The notes under the pieces are model-generated. The model was not told where the DNA came from. It did not search any database and saw only the letters and a list, made by a program, of their open reading frames with translations. The translations under genes and the position numbers were made by a program. Below are positions 51,241 through 60,362 of a DNA stretch of 64,000 nt, in pieces. This stretch comes from Lentisalinibacter sp964427415 (GTDB lineage: Bacteria; Pseudomonadota; Gammaproteobacteria; Steroidobacterales; Woeseiaceae): NCBI GenBank assembly GCA_964427415.1, contig CAYRUH010000005.1, positions 1 to 64,000 of the forward strand, written 5' to 3'. Numbering within the stretch: position 1 is the first letter of the stretch; every line of letters begins with the position of its first letter.

Positions 51241-53496
51241 CTAGAAGTTGGCGCTGAACGACACGCCCCAGATCCGCGGCTCGTTCACGAAACCGGTCAG
51301 GTTGTTGAAGTCGATGCCGCCCTTCACGTTCTCCTCGTCCGTGATGTTGCGGCCGAATATCGCCACCTCCCAGGAGCCGTCGATCTTGCCGTAACCGAAC
51401 TTCACACCGCCCTCGAACGTGTCCTCGGAAGAAAACTCGGCGGACTCGTAGAGGAAGAAGTTCGTATCGCCCTGATAGGCCCAGTCGGTGTAGGCGAAGA
51501 ACTCGGCATCGTCACCCACCGGCATCGTGTAGCGGGCCGTGAAGTTCAGCATGGTCTCCGGTGCCTGCGGGAACGGGTTGCCGTCGACGATGGCGTTGCC
51601 GTTGCCATCCAGCGGATCGAGCACGGTGCACAGGCCGGAGCCGCAGGGCGCGACACGCAGATTCGCATCGTCGATCTCGGTATCGTTCCAGCTGAAGCCA
51701 GCGGTGAAGCTCAGGTTGTCCGTCGCCAGCCACTCCGCATCCACGTCGATGCCGGCGCCGGTGCCCGTGTCGGCGTTCACCAGCTGGATCAGGTTGCCGG
51801 CGCCACCGATGGCCGAGAACTGCTGGTCCTCGATCTCGTAGTAGTAGACGGCAGCGTTCAGGCGCAGACGGTCACCGGACAGTGTCGACTTGAAGCCGCC
51901 TTCGATTGACGTAATGGTTTCCGAATCCGCAGTAGAAGGCTGCCCGAAAAAGGCGATATCCCGGCCCTGGATGGTGGGCGCGCGGAAACCGCTCGCCAGA
52001 CGGCCGTACAGGTTGACGTCGTTGCTCAGCGCATAGCTCAGGCTCACATCCCAGCTGACCTGCTCGTCGGAGACACTCACCGGCGCCACCGGAAGCGGCG
52101 AATTGAAGGCGGACAGGTCCTTGTCGTCGTCCGTGTAGCGCACGCCGCCAGTGATGTTCCAGACGTCGCTGATGTCGTAGCTGACGTGGCCGAACACGGC
52201 CCAGGAGGTGTTCTCGTGAGCGACCGTAGTCGGCGGCACGAAGAACGGCACGGTGGTGACGGCGAACTCCGAATCGAAGTAGAAGAAGCCGGCCTGCCAG
52301 AACAGACGGTTGCTCGCATCCGCCGCGATGCGAATCTCCTGGGTGAACTGATCCAGGTTATCGATGCCGTCCTGGGTCTGGGAATTGAAGGGGATGCAGA
52401 GGTCGGTTGCCGGATCACTGCCCGGAGGACAGGGACCCTGGAACGGCAGGAAGACGGCACCGAAACCACCATCGATGTCACCCAGGCTGCGGTTCTCCAC
52501 CGTCTCGTGGGCGGTGATGGAAGTCACCGTCATCGTGTCGCTCACGTCCCACTCGAGCTTCAGCGAACCGCCCAGAGCGTCGGCTTCCTGGGGGTTGTTG
52601 TTGCCCTCGTCAAAGAAGACGGTATTGCGGTCGAAATTCACGTTGAGATTATTGCTGCCCGGGCCCAGGATGTTGGCGCGGAACACCGAGGCCGTGCCGT
52701 CCATGGTGCGGCCGTGGACGTTGGCGAGCGCACTGAAGTTATCCGTGATCTGCCACAGCAGCTGCAGCCGGTAGGCGAGATCCTCGAAGCCGCCCATGAC
52801 GTCGTCCTGCTCCGTAAAAGCATTGGAAATCCAGTCGTCCCGTTCCATGTACAGAACGGAGGCGCGGGCCGCCAGATTCTCCGCCAGCGGACCGCCGACG
52901 GCCGCGTCCACCACCGTGGAACCGTAGCGGCCGTAGGACAGGTCGACGCGGCCCTCGGTCTCGTCCGTGGGCTTGCGGGTATCAAACTTGATAATGCCCG
53001 CGGGCGTGTTGCGGCCGAATAGCGTGCCCTGCGGACCGCGCAGGACTTCCACCCGCTCGACGTCGAACAGCGGGAAGCTCTTCAGGATCACATTCTCCTG
53101 CACCACCTCGTCCATGATAATGGACACGGACTGGGAGGCGGCCAGATCGAAGTCGGTGTTACCAAGGCCGCGGAGATAGAAACGCGGCGCCAGGCGGCCA
53201 TTGGACGACTCGGCGTACAGGCTGGGCACCCGCGTCGCCAGGGCGCGGATATCCTCGCCGGCGTCGAACAGGTTCTCGAACCGCGCGCCGGACAGGGTGG
53301 ACACCGAGATGGGCACCTCCTGCAGGTTTTCTTCACGGCGCTGCGCCGTGACTACGATCTCCTCGAGGACGCTGCCTTCCTGGGCCAACGCCGTTGTCGG
53401 CAGCGCCGGCAGCGCCAGCAGGCTCGCGAGCGCCAGCGCGCAGAGCCGGCGGGTCGGCCGTACGCCATCGAGGATTGTCGGTTTTCTGCCACGCAT
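51241..53496 (-). CDS. TonB-dependent receptor, nucleoside-locus copy
   Basis: 751 residues. Signal peptide region (LCALALASLLALPALPTTALA, ~residues 17-37), TonB box LEEIVVTAQRRE, plug motifs VERVEVLRGPQGTLFGRN and FENLFDAGEDIRALATRVPS, barrel ending in the usual Phe (GVSFSANF). Own terminator downstream. Located between secreted nuclease/phosphatase genes and deoD, so it may import nucleosides, oligonucleotides or nucleobases through the outer membrane; no family member of known ligand is recognised. Confidence 0.92.
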   Translation of the reverse strand: MRGRKPTILDGVRPTRRLCALALASLLALPALPTTALAQEGSVLEEIVVTAQRREENLQEVPISVSTLSGARFENLFDAGEDIRALATRVPSLYAESSNGRLAPRFYLRGLGNTDFDLAASQSVSIIMDEVVQENVILKSFPLFDVERVEVLRGPQGTLFGRNTPAGIIKFDTRKPTDETEGRVDLSYGRYGSTVVDAAVGGPLAENLAARASVLYMERDDWISNAFTEQDDVMGGFEDLAYRLQLLWQITDNFSALANVHGRTMDGTASVFRANILGPGSNNLNVNFDRNTVFFDEGNNNPQEADALGGSLKLEWDVSDTMTVTSITAHETVENRSLGDIDGGFGAVFLPFQGPCPPGSDPATDLCIPFNSQTQDGIDNLDQFTQEIRIAADASNRLFWQAGFFYFDSEFAVTTVPFFVPPTTVAHENTSWAVFGHVSYDISDVWNITGGVRYTDDDKDLSAFNSPLPVAPVSVSDEQVSWDVSLSYALSNDVNLYGRLASGFRAPTIQGRDIAFFGQPSTADSETITSIEGGFKSTLSGDRLRLNAAVYYYEIEDQQFSAIGGAGNLIQLVNADTGTGAGIDVDAEWLATDNLSFTAGFSWNDTEIDDANLRVAPCGSGLCTVLDPLDGNGNAIVDGNPFPQAPETMLNFTARYTMPVGDDAEFFAYTDWAYQGDTNFFLYESAEFSSEDTFEGGVKFGYGKIDGSWEVAIFGRNITDEENVKGGIDFNNLTGFVNEPRIWGVSFSANF

Positions 53497-53654
53497 CTTG
53501 TTCTCCTTGGAGAGGCCGGAATCGGTAGGATGGATCTTACGTATTTATGACGTGGAACGGTAGGTTTACGGCGCCTTCGTTTCCAATTTGTTGCGAAAAC
53601 CCGACAAACCGTGTATGCGCCCGGCCGGGTGCCCACGACCGCCCCCGGTGGCGA

Positions 53655-53990
53655 TCACTCCAGCGATTCGTAGCAGCCGGGCGTGAACCGGGGCAGGCAG
53701 ACGCACTGGAACACCAGATCTGCGGCGCCCGTATTGGTTACGCGCTGGGCGGTGCCGGCCGGAATCTCCACGACGTCGCCGGGCCCGACGGGCCGGGGCT
53801 CAGCGTCGCCCACCTCCATCAGGCCGCCACCCCGCTCCACCATGTACCATTCCCGCACCGAGAGACGATGCAGCTGCGTGGTGACACCCGGCTCGACGCG
53901 GCATCGCGCCAGCGAGACGTCCGGCACTGCTGCGTCGTTCAGGAGTTCTGTGATGAAACAACGTTCCTCGGTCCAGACTTCTTCGGGCAT
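53655..53990 (-). CDS. Cupin-domain protein
   Basis: 111 residues from ATG 53990 (GAGGAAA upstream; earlier in-frame ATGs exist). Cupin motifs: the first His/Glu region VTTQLHRLSVREWYMVERGGG and the second GPGDVVEIPAGTAQRVTNTG (~residues 68-87). Metal ligands are only partly kept (one His in the first motif, no His in the second). Small single-domain cupins often are sugar isomerases, dioxygenases or sensors; no function can be set. Divergent from deoD. Confidence 0.82.
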   Translation of the reverse strand: MPEEVWTEERCFITELLNDAAVPDVSLARCRVEPGVTTQLHRLSVREWYMVERGGGLMEVGDAEPRPVGPGDVVEIPAGTAQRVTNTGAADLVFQCVCLPRFTPGCYESLE

Positions 53991-54112
53991 GGCGTTAGTT
54001 TCCTCACGCATCGGTCGCGCCGTCAACATTGGCCGACCGCCTGCGCTAGAATACCGGCTGGCTCCCTAGCCGATCAGCCCCGCATCTTTCAACCCAGCCC
54101 GCTCAGGAACCT
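53991..54112. promoter_or_regulatory. Divergent region cupin / deoD
   Basis: 122 bp between divergent starts. No convincing operator seen; the region is likely to hold the promoter of the long deoD-deoC-ALDH-amine-oxidase operon. Confidence 0.3.
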
Positions 54113-54832
54113 ATGGCAGCCAAGCACATCAACGCCCGTCCCGGCGATTTTGCGGAGACCATACTCATGCCCGGCGACCCGCTGCGGGCGCGCTACATCG
54201 CCGAGACCTACCTGGACGGCGCCGACCGAGTCACCGACGTGCGCAACATGTGGGGTTTTACGGGCAGCTACCAGAGCCGGCCTGTATCGGTCATGGCACA
54301 CGGCATGGGCATCCCGTCCGCCTCCATCTACACGAGCGAGCTCATCACCGAGTACGGCGCGAAGCGGCTGATCCGGGTGGGCAGCTGCGGCTCGGTGCAT
54401 CCGGACGTCCGGCTGCGGGACGTGGTGATCGGCATGGGCGCCTGCACAGATTCCGGGGTGAACCGGATGCGTTTCGGCGGCTATGACTATGCGCCCATCG
54501 CGAGCTACGCTCTGCTGGAACGTGCGGTAGCCACCGCCCGCGAACACGGCGCCCGCCACCACGTGGGCAACCTGTTCTCCGCCGACCTTTTCTACACCCC
54601 CGAGCCCGCGATGTTCGACGTGATGGAACGCTACAACGTCTACGGCGTGGAGATGGAGGCCGCCGGCATGTACGCGCTGGCCGCCGAGCACGATGTGGAG
54701 GCGCTGGCCATCTGCACCGTCAGCGACGACATCCGCTCGGGCGATGCGCTCAGCACTGAGGATCGCCAGACCACCTTCGACGAGATGATCCGTATCGCCC
54801 TCGACACCGCCGTCGCGGTCCAGGCGCCGTGA
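54113..54832 (+). CDS. deoD: Purine nucleoside phosphorylase, DeoD type
   Basis: 239 residues, exactly the E. coli DeoD size. MPGDPLRARYIAETYL (phosphate binding), MAHGMGIPSASIYTSEL, RVGSCGSVHPDV, GVEMEAAGMYAL (quoted core MEAAG) and TVSDDI near the C-terminus. Releases purine bases with (deoxy)ribose-1-phosphate. The stop overlaps the deoC start (GTGA). Confidence 0.96.
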   Translation: MAAKHINARPGDFAETILMPGDPLRARYIAETYLDGADRVTDVRNMWGFTGSYQSRPVSVMAHGMGIPSASIYTSELITEYGAKRLIRVGSCGSVHPDVRLRDVVIGMGACTDSGVNRMRFGGYDYAPIASYALLERAVATAREHGARHHVGNLFSADLFYTPEPAMFDVMERYNVYGVEMEAAGMYALAAEHDVEALAICTVSDDIRSGDALSTEDRQTTFDEMIRIALDTAVAVQAP

Positions 54833-55758
54833 GCCGGCAAGCAGACAAACCGGCCGGACCGGCGCTGCCCGACCTCTCGCGGGTGCCCCGGGTGGACGAG
54901 GTCGGCGTGGCCGAGCGGGTCGCCCGCTTCCGCACCCGCAGCATCAAGACCGCCTCCAAGGTGGAGGCGCAGAAGATGGTGCTGTCGATGATCGACCTGA
55001 CGACCCTCGAGGGCCAGGACACGCCGGGCAAGGTGCGCCAGCTGTGCCAGAAGGCCATCCACCTGCACGAGGCCCTCCCCGGCCTCCCCCACGTCGCCGC
55101 CGTCTGCCTCTATCCCACCATGATCGGTGTGGCGAAACGGGCCCTCGACGGCACGGATATCGCCGTCGCCGCGGTAGCGACGGCCTTCCCCAGCGGCATG
55201 TCGTTCACGGACATCCGCCTGGCCGAGACCCGCATGGCGGTGGACGAGGGCGCCGACGAGATCGATATGGTGATCTCCCGCGGCGCCTTCCTGGCCGGCG
55301 ATTACCGACGGGTGTTCGACGAGATCGCCGCGGTGAAGGAGGCCTGCGGCCCCGCTCACCTGAAGGTGATCCTCGAGACCGGCGAGCTGGGCACCCTCGA
55401 CCGGGTGCGACAGGCGAGCGTGCTGGCCATGCATGCCGGTGCGGACTTCATCAAGACCTCCACCGGCAAGATCCAGCCCGCTGCCACCATGGACGTGACA
55501 CTCACGATGCTGCAGGCGATCCGCGACTACCACCGGGAGACCGGCCGCATGGTCGGCATGAAACCGGCCGGCGGCATCTCGAAGGCCAAGCTGGCCGTTC
55601 ACTATCTCGTAATGCTGCGAGAGACTCTCGGCGAGGCATGGCTCACGAAGGAGTGGTTCCGTTTCGGCGCGAGCAGCCTCGCGAACGACGTGCTGATGCA
55701 GCTCGTCAAGCAACGCACCGGCGTCTATCAATCCGCCGACTACTTCTCCAGGGACTGA
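54829..55758 (+). CDS. deoC: Deoxyribose-phosphate aldolase
   Basis: 309 residues from GTG 54829, overlapping the deoD stop (GTGA); a 50-residue N-terminal extension versus E. coli (259). Schiff-base lysine in FIKTSTGK, assisting Lys in GMKPAGGI, EIDMVISRG metal-free acid region. Splits deoxyribose-5-phosphate to glyceraldehyde-3-phosphate and acetaldehyde; the aldehyde dehydrogenase pair downstream can take the acetaldehyde. 13 bp to the ALDH gene. Confidence 0.95.
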   Translation: MSRQADKPAGPALPDLSRVPRVDEVGVAERVARFRTRSIKTASKVEAQKMVLSMIDLTTLEGQDTPGKVRQLCQKAIHLHEALPGLPHVAAVCLYPTMIGVAKRALDGTDIAVAAVATAFPSGMSFTDIRLAETRMAVDEGADEIDMVISRGAFLAGDYRRVFDEIAAVKEACGPAHLKVILETGELGTLDRVRQASVLAMHAGADFIKTSTGKIQPAATMDVTLTMLQAIRDYHRETGRMVGMKPAGGISKAKLAVHYLVMLRETLGEAWLTKEWFRFGASSLANDVLMQLVKQRTGVYQSADYFSRD

Positions 55759-55771
55759 CTGGAAAGGACAG

Positions 55772-57244
55772 ATGGTGAACAGAGAAACGAGCCCCCTCGC
55801 TTTCGACACCGGCTGGCAGTACGACCCGGCCCCGGAGAGCACGGATCACGTCACTATCGACGAGCGCTACGGCCTGTTCATCGACGGTGAATTCGTCGCG
55901 CCGGCGAAGAAGCGCTACTTCGATTCCATCAACCCCGCCAACGAGAACGTACTGTCCCGCGTGGCAGAGGCCGGCGAGGCGGACGTGGACCGGGCGGTGG
56001 CCGCCGCACGCAGGGCCTACGAGGGCGTCTGGTCCCGACTCGCTCCCGCCGAGCGGGGCAAGTACATCTATCGCATCGCGCGCATCCTGCAGGAGCGGGC
56101 CCGGGAGTTCGCGGTGATCGAGTCGCTGGACGGCGGCAAACCCATCCGCGAGTCCCGCGACATCGACATCCCGCTCGCTGCCGCGCACTTCTTCTACTAT
56201 GCCGGCTGGGCCGACAAGCTGGAGTACGCCTTTCCCGGCCGCAAGGCACGGCCGCTGGGGGTGGCCGGCCAGATCATCCCCTGGAACTTCCCGCTGCTGA
56301 TGCTGGCCTGGAAGATCGCGCCGGCGCTCGCCTGCGGCAACACGGTGGTGCTAAAGCCGGCGGAGACCACGCCGCTCACCGCCCTGAAGTTCGCCGAAGT
56401 GGTGCGCGACGCGGGCCTGCCGCCCGGCGTCGTCAATATCGTCACCGGCGCCGGCAAGACGGGCGCGGCCATCGTCGAGCACCCGGACGTCGACAAGATC
56501 GCCTTCACCGGCTCCACCGGAGTGGGCCGGATCATCATGCGCTCGCTGGCGGGCACGAAGAAGAAATACACGCTGGAACTCGGCGGCAAGGCGGCCAACG
56601 TCATCTTCGAGGACGCGGCCATCGACCAGGCCGTGGAAGGCATCGTCAACGGCATCTTTTTCAACCAGGGCCACGTCTGCTGCGCGGGCTCACGGCTGCT
56701 GGTGCAGGAGTCCGTGGCCGAGGAGGTGATCCAGAAGCTGAAGGAGCGCATGGAGACCCTGATCGTCGGCGACCCGCTGGACAAGAACACGGACGTCGGC
56801 GCCATCAATTCAGCGAGCCAGCTGGAGACCATCCGCGATTACCTGAAGGTGGGCAAGGCCGAAGGCGCGGAGATCTACCAGCCGTCCAGCCGGCTGCCCC
56901 GCAAGGGCTACTGGTGCCGGCCGACGCTGCTCACCGGCGTCTCCCAGTCGAACCGGGTGGTGCAGGAGGAGATTTTCGGCCCGGTACTCGCCGTACAGAC
57001 CTTCCGGCGCATGCAGGAGGGCCTGGCGAAGGCGAACAACACGCCCTACGGGCTGTCCGGCGGCATCTGGACGGACAAGGGCGCCAAGATCTTCCGCATG
57101 ACCGGCGGCGTGCGTGCCGGCGTCATCTGGGCCAATACCTTCAACAAGTTCGATCCCACCTCGCCCTTCGGCGGCTACAAGGAGAGTGGCGTCGGCCGCG
57201 AGGGCGGGCTGCACGGGCTGGACGCCTACCTGGCACTGGACTGA
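55772..57244 (+). CDS. Aldehyde dehydrogenase (NAD(P)+), active copy
   Basis: 490 residues. NAD-binding PWNFPLLMLAWKIAPAL, glycine motif FTGSTGVGR, catalytic Glu in LELGGKAANV, catalytic Cys in NQGHVCCAGSRLL (second half of CC), and C-terminal ESGVGREGG. ALDH superfamily. As the gene right after deoC, acetaldehyde to acetate (or an amine-derived aldehyde from the oxidase further down) is the natural guess. Followed after 4 bp by a truncated partner. Confidence 0.94.
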   Translation: MVNRETSPLAFDTGWQYDPAPESTDHVTIDERYGLFIDGEFVAPAKKRYFDSINPANENVLSRVAEAGEADVDRAVAAARRAYEGVWSRLAPAERGKYIYRIARILQERAREFAVIESLDGGKPIRESRDIDIPLAAAHFFYYAGWADKLEYAFPGRKARPLGVAGQIIPWNFPLLMLAWKIAPALACGNTVVLKPAETTPLTALKFAEVVRDAGLPPGVVNIVTGAGKTGAAIVEHPDVDKIAFTGSTGVGRIIMRSLAGTKKKYTLELGGKAANVIFEDAAIDQAVEGIVNGIFFNQGHVCCAGSRLLVQESVAEEVIQKLKERMETLIVGDPLDKNTDVGAINSASQLETIRDYLKVGKAEGAEIYQPSSRLPRKGYWCRPTLLTGVSQSNRVVQEEIFGPVLAVQTFRRMQEGLAKANNTPYGLSGGIWTDKGAKIFRMTGGVRAGVIWANTFNKFDPTSPFGGYKESGVGREGGLHGLDAYLALD

Positions 57245-57248
57245 AATC

Positions 57249-58187
57249 ATGAACGACACCACGAAGCGCCAGCGCAAAGGCAATAACAAGGGCACCAGCA
57301 ACGGCAATAGCAAGCGCAAGCCGGCCGGCGGCCGGCTGCCGGTCGCCAAGACCTACAAGATCTACGTCGGCGGCAAGTTCCCGCGCACCGAGTCCGGGCG
57401 CTACTACCCGCTGCAGCCCGTCGGCGCGACGGTGATCGCCAATGTCTGCCGCTCCAGCCGCAAGGACTTCCGCGAGTCGGTCGTGGCGGCCCGCGGCGCT
57501 CTCGCCGGCTGGTCCGGCGCGAGCGCCTACAACCGGGGGCAGGTCCTGTACCGCATCGCCGAGATGCTGGAGGGCCGGCGGGAACAGTTCGTCGCCGAGC
57601 TGGCGTTACAGGGCGTGAACCGCCGCCGGGCGGAGACCGAGGTGGACGCCGCGGTCGACCGGCTGATCTACTACGCCGGCTGGTCTGACAAATACCAGCA
57701 GATCTTCAGCGCCGTTAACCCGGTGGCCTCTTCCCACTTCAACTTCTCGGCGCTGGAACCCACCGGCGTGGTCGCGATCATCGCGCCGGAGGAAAGCGGA
57801 CTGCTCGGGCTGATCTCGAACGTCGCGCCGGCCATCGTGGGCGGCAACACCTGCACAGTGCTGGCCTCCGCCGGCCGCCCGCTGACCGCCATCAGCTTCG
57901 CCGAGGTGCTGCATTCCTCCGACGTCCCCGGCGGAGTGGTGAATCTCCTCACCGGCTTCCGCGACGAACTCACCGGCCAGTTCGCCTCGCACATGGACGT
58001 GAACGCCGTGGTCTTCTGCGAGGCCGGGGGTGAAGCGGCGAAGGACATCCAGATTGCCGCCGCGGACAATCTAAAGCGGGTGATCGACCGCACCGGCACC
58101 GACTGGCGCCGCGCGGCGGCACAGAGCCCCTACCACATCCGCGACACCCAGGAGGTGAAGACCACCTGGCACCCGATCGGCGGCTGA
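57249..58187 (+). CDS. Truncated aldehyde-dehydrogenase-like protein (pseudoenzyme)
   Basis: 312 residues from ATG 57249. After a Lys/Asn-rich start (MNDTTKRQRKGNNKGTSNG), it matches the N-terminal NAD-binding half of ALDHs: TYKIYVGGKFPRTES, IYYAGWSDKYQQI, VAIIAPEESGLLGLISNV. It ends after the glycine-motif region and has neither the catalytic Glu nor Cys domain. Reading frame is intact with good codon use, so probably a real protein. Resembles the second, inactive domain of ALDH16-type enzymes, here as a separate gene. Confidence 0.85.
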   Translation: MNDTTKRQRKGNNKGTSNGNSKRKPAGGRLPVAKTYKIYVGGKFPRTESGRYYPLQPVGATVIANVCRSSRKDFRESVVAARGALAGWSGASAYNRGQVLYRIAEMLEGRREQFVAELALQGVNRRRAETEVDAAVDRLIYYAGWSDKYQQIFSAVNPVASSHFNFSALEPTGVVAIIAPEESGLLGLISNVAPAIVGGNTCTVLASAGRPLTAISFAEVLHSSDVPGGVVNLLTGFRDELTGQFASHMDVNAVVFCEAGGEAAKDIQIAAADNLKRVIDRTGTDWRRAAAQSPYHIRDTQEVKTTWHPIGG

Positions 58188-58202
58188 GACGCGAAGCGCC
58201 TG

Positions 58203-59780
58203 GTGGCCCGATTCACACGCCGCCGGTTCCTGGAGATGGTCGGTGCGGCCGGCGGCTCTGCGGCGATGTATCAGGTGGCCTCGGCGATGGGGCTCATGGC
58301 AGCCCCGGCACAGACGCCGCTCGCCGGGTTGAGGTCCCTCGGCGGTGCCCGCCGGCGCGTCGTCATCCTCGGCGCCGGCATCGGCGGACTTACCGCCGCG
58401 CTGGAACTGGACCGGGCCGGCTACGACGTGACGGTGCTGGAAGCCTCGTTCCGGCCGGGCGGGCGCAACCTCACACTCCGCTCCGGTGACGTGGTCGACG
58501 AACTCGGCAACCGCCAGCTGTGCGAATTCGACGCCGAGCCCGGCCTGTACCTGAACGCCGGCCCGGCGCGCATCCCGCCGGATCATACCGCGCTGATGCG
58601 CTATTGCCGCGAACTGGGCGTGCAGCTCGAGGTGTGGATCAACGACAACCGCAACGCCTATTTCCAGGACGACAACATGTTCGGCGGCCGGCCGGTGCGC
58701 CAGCGCCAGTACATCGCCGACGCCCGCGGTTTCATGGCCGAGCTGCTGGCCAAATCGCTAACGGTGGACACCCTCGAGCAACCATTCGATGCACGCGACA
58801 CCGAACGCCTGCTCGCCTTCGCCAGGACGTACGGCGATCTGGACGAGAGCCATCTGTACGTGGGCTCGGAGCGGGCGGGCCGCCGTAACGGCGGCTGGAT
58901 TTCGAAGACCGAGCTCAACGAGCCGTTCGACCTGTCCGAGATACTCGATGGCCGCTTCTGGGAAGACTTCATGCACTTCCCGGAGATCAGCGACCAGGCC
59001 TCGACCATGCTCACGGCCACCGGCGGCATGGACAACCTCGTGAGGGCGTTCATGCGGGAAGTGGGCCATCTGGTGCAGCTCGATTCGGTGGTCCACACCA
59101 TCGCACTGCGCCACGACGGCGTCGATATCGGCTATGCCCGGAACGGCGAGCCGCTGACGCTGCAGGCGGATTACTGCCTGAACAGCATCCCGGCCCATCT
59201 GCTGACCGGCCTCAGGCACAATTTCCCGCGCGAGTACGTGGAATCGCTCTCGCGGATCAACCGCGGCGAGCTGATGAAGATCGGCCTGCAGGCGAGCGAG
59301 CGGTTCTGGGAGCGCGACCGCATCTACGGCGGCATCTCCTGGACCCACCAGGACATCACCCAGATCTGGTACCCGCCCCACGGCATCCACGGCCGCAAGG
59401 GCATATTGCTGGGCGCCTATACCTTCATGCCGGGCGCCGCCGAACGGCTCGCCCGCCTGACCAGCGAGGAACGCATCGCCGAGGCCGTCCGCCAGGGCTC
59501 GAAGATCCACCCGGACTACGCCCGCTACATCGAGAACGGTGTCAGCGTGCCGTGGAACCGCATGAATCACATGATGGGCTGCGCCGGCATCTTCGAGGAC
59601 GACGACGACGGCCGCCACTTCCGCCGCCTGCAGTGGCCGCTGGAGCGCCACTACATGATCGGCGACCAGATCAGCTACCACCCGGGATGGCAGGAGGGCG
59701 CCATCCGCTCCGCGCATTTCGCGATCGCCGATATCGACGCGCGGGTTCAGGCAGAATTGCAGACTGCGGCCCCGGCGTGA
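58203..59780 (+). CDS. Tat-exported flavin amine/amino-acid oxidase
   Basis: 525 residues from GTG 58203. Twin-arginine signal TRRRFLEMVGAAGG and ~33-residue leader, so folded and exported with FAD. FAD loop VVILGAGIGGLTAALELDRAG and GGRNLTLR, C-terminal flavin region WQEGAIRSAHFAIAD, as in L-amino-acid and monoamine oxidases. Starts 15 bp after the truncated ALDH, and is followed 32 bp later by a secreted RidA and then a dihaem cytochrome, suggesting electrons go to the cytochrome rather than to O2. Confidence 0.9.
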   Translation: MARFTRRRFLEMVGAAGGSAAMYQVASAMGLMAAPAQTPLAGLRSLGGARRRVVILGAGIGGLTAALELDRAGYDVTVLEASFRPGGRNLTLRSGDVVDELGNRQLCEFDAEPGLYLNAGPARIPPDHTALMRYCRELGVQLEVWINDNRNAYFQDDNMFGGRPVRQRQYIADARGFMAELLAKSLTVDTLEQPFDARDTERLLAFARTYGDLDESHLYVGSERAGRRNGGWISKTELNEPFDLSEILDGRFWEDFMHFPEISDQASTMLTATGGMDNLVRAFMREVGHLVQLDSVVHTIALRHDGVDIGYARNGEPLTLQADYCLNSIPAHLLTGLRHNFPREYVESLSRINRGELMKIGLQASERFWERDRIYGGISWTHQDITQIWYPPHGIHGRKGILLGAYTFMPGAAERLARLTSEERIAEAVRQGSKIHPDYARYIENGVSVPWNRMNHMMGCAGIFEDDDDGRHFRRLQWPLERHYMIGDQISYHPGWQEGAIRSAHFAIADIDARVQAELQTAAPA

Positions 59781-59812
59781 CGGCCGGCCGATTCTTCACA
59801 GGAGAGACCCCC

Positions 59813-60349
59813 ATGAAAAGAGTGACCAGCACTGTCGTCGCCACCGTCCTGCTGCTCGCCGCCGCGGTGGTCCAGGCCGAAGCCCCGGTCGAGGCCCCGG
59901 TCGAGGCGCAGGCCGGCGCGCGCACCCAGCATCCGCTGCCGAACGACTCCACCTTCCCGATCGCGCGCGCAGTGGAGGTGTCCGCCGGTTCGACGCTGGT
60001 GTGGCACAGCGGCATGGTGCCGGCGCCGGCCAACCCGGACGCCGAGCGCAACAGCCCGGAGTACTGGGGCGACACCGAAGCCCAGGCGCTGAGCGTATTC
60101 GCCCGCATGGAAGCATCGCTGGAGGATCTCGGTCTCGCCTTCAGTGATGTCGTAAAGATGACGGTCTTCCTGGTCGCGCCGCCGGGACAGGACGGCATGG
60201 ACTTCCAGGGCTTCATGCGCGCCTACACCCGGCACTTCGGCGCGGAGGCGGAGCAGATGAACCTGCCGGCCCGCTCGGCGGTCGAGGTGGCCGGACTCGT
60301 GGCCCCCGGCATGCTGGTCGAGGTGGAAGCCATTTTTGTGCGCCCGTAG
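59813..60349 (+). CDS. Secreted RidA-family (imine deaminase) protein
   Basis: 178 residues from ATG 59813 (AGGAGAG upstream). Signal peptide (MKRVTSTVVATVLLLAAAVVQA) and a short EAPVEAP repeat linker, then a RidA/YjgF domain: VSAGSTLVWHSGMVP, TEAQALSVFARMEASLEDLG, VVKMTVFLV and the usual catalytic-Arg region PARSAVEVAGL (Arg in ARS). RidA hydrolyses enamine/imine intermediates; exported forms are uncommon. Next to an exported amine oxidase, it fits hydrolysis of the imine product. Confidence 0.87.
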   Translation: MKRVTSTVVATVLLLAAAVVQAEAPVEAPVEAQAGARTQHPLPNDSTFPIARAVEVSAGSTLVWHSGMVPAPANPDAERNSPEYWGDTEAQALSVFARMEASLEDLGLAFSDVVKMTVFLVAPPGQDGMDFQGFMRAYTRHFGAEAEQMNLPARSAVEVAGLVAPGMLVEVEAIFVRP

Positions 60350-60362
60350 CGGAGCCGTCCCG

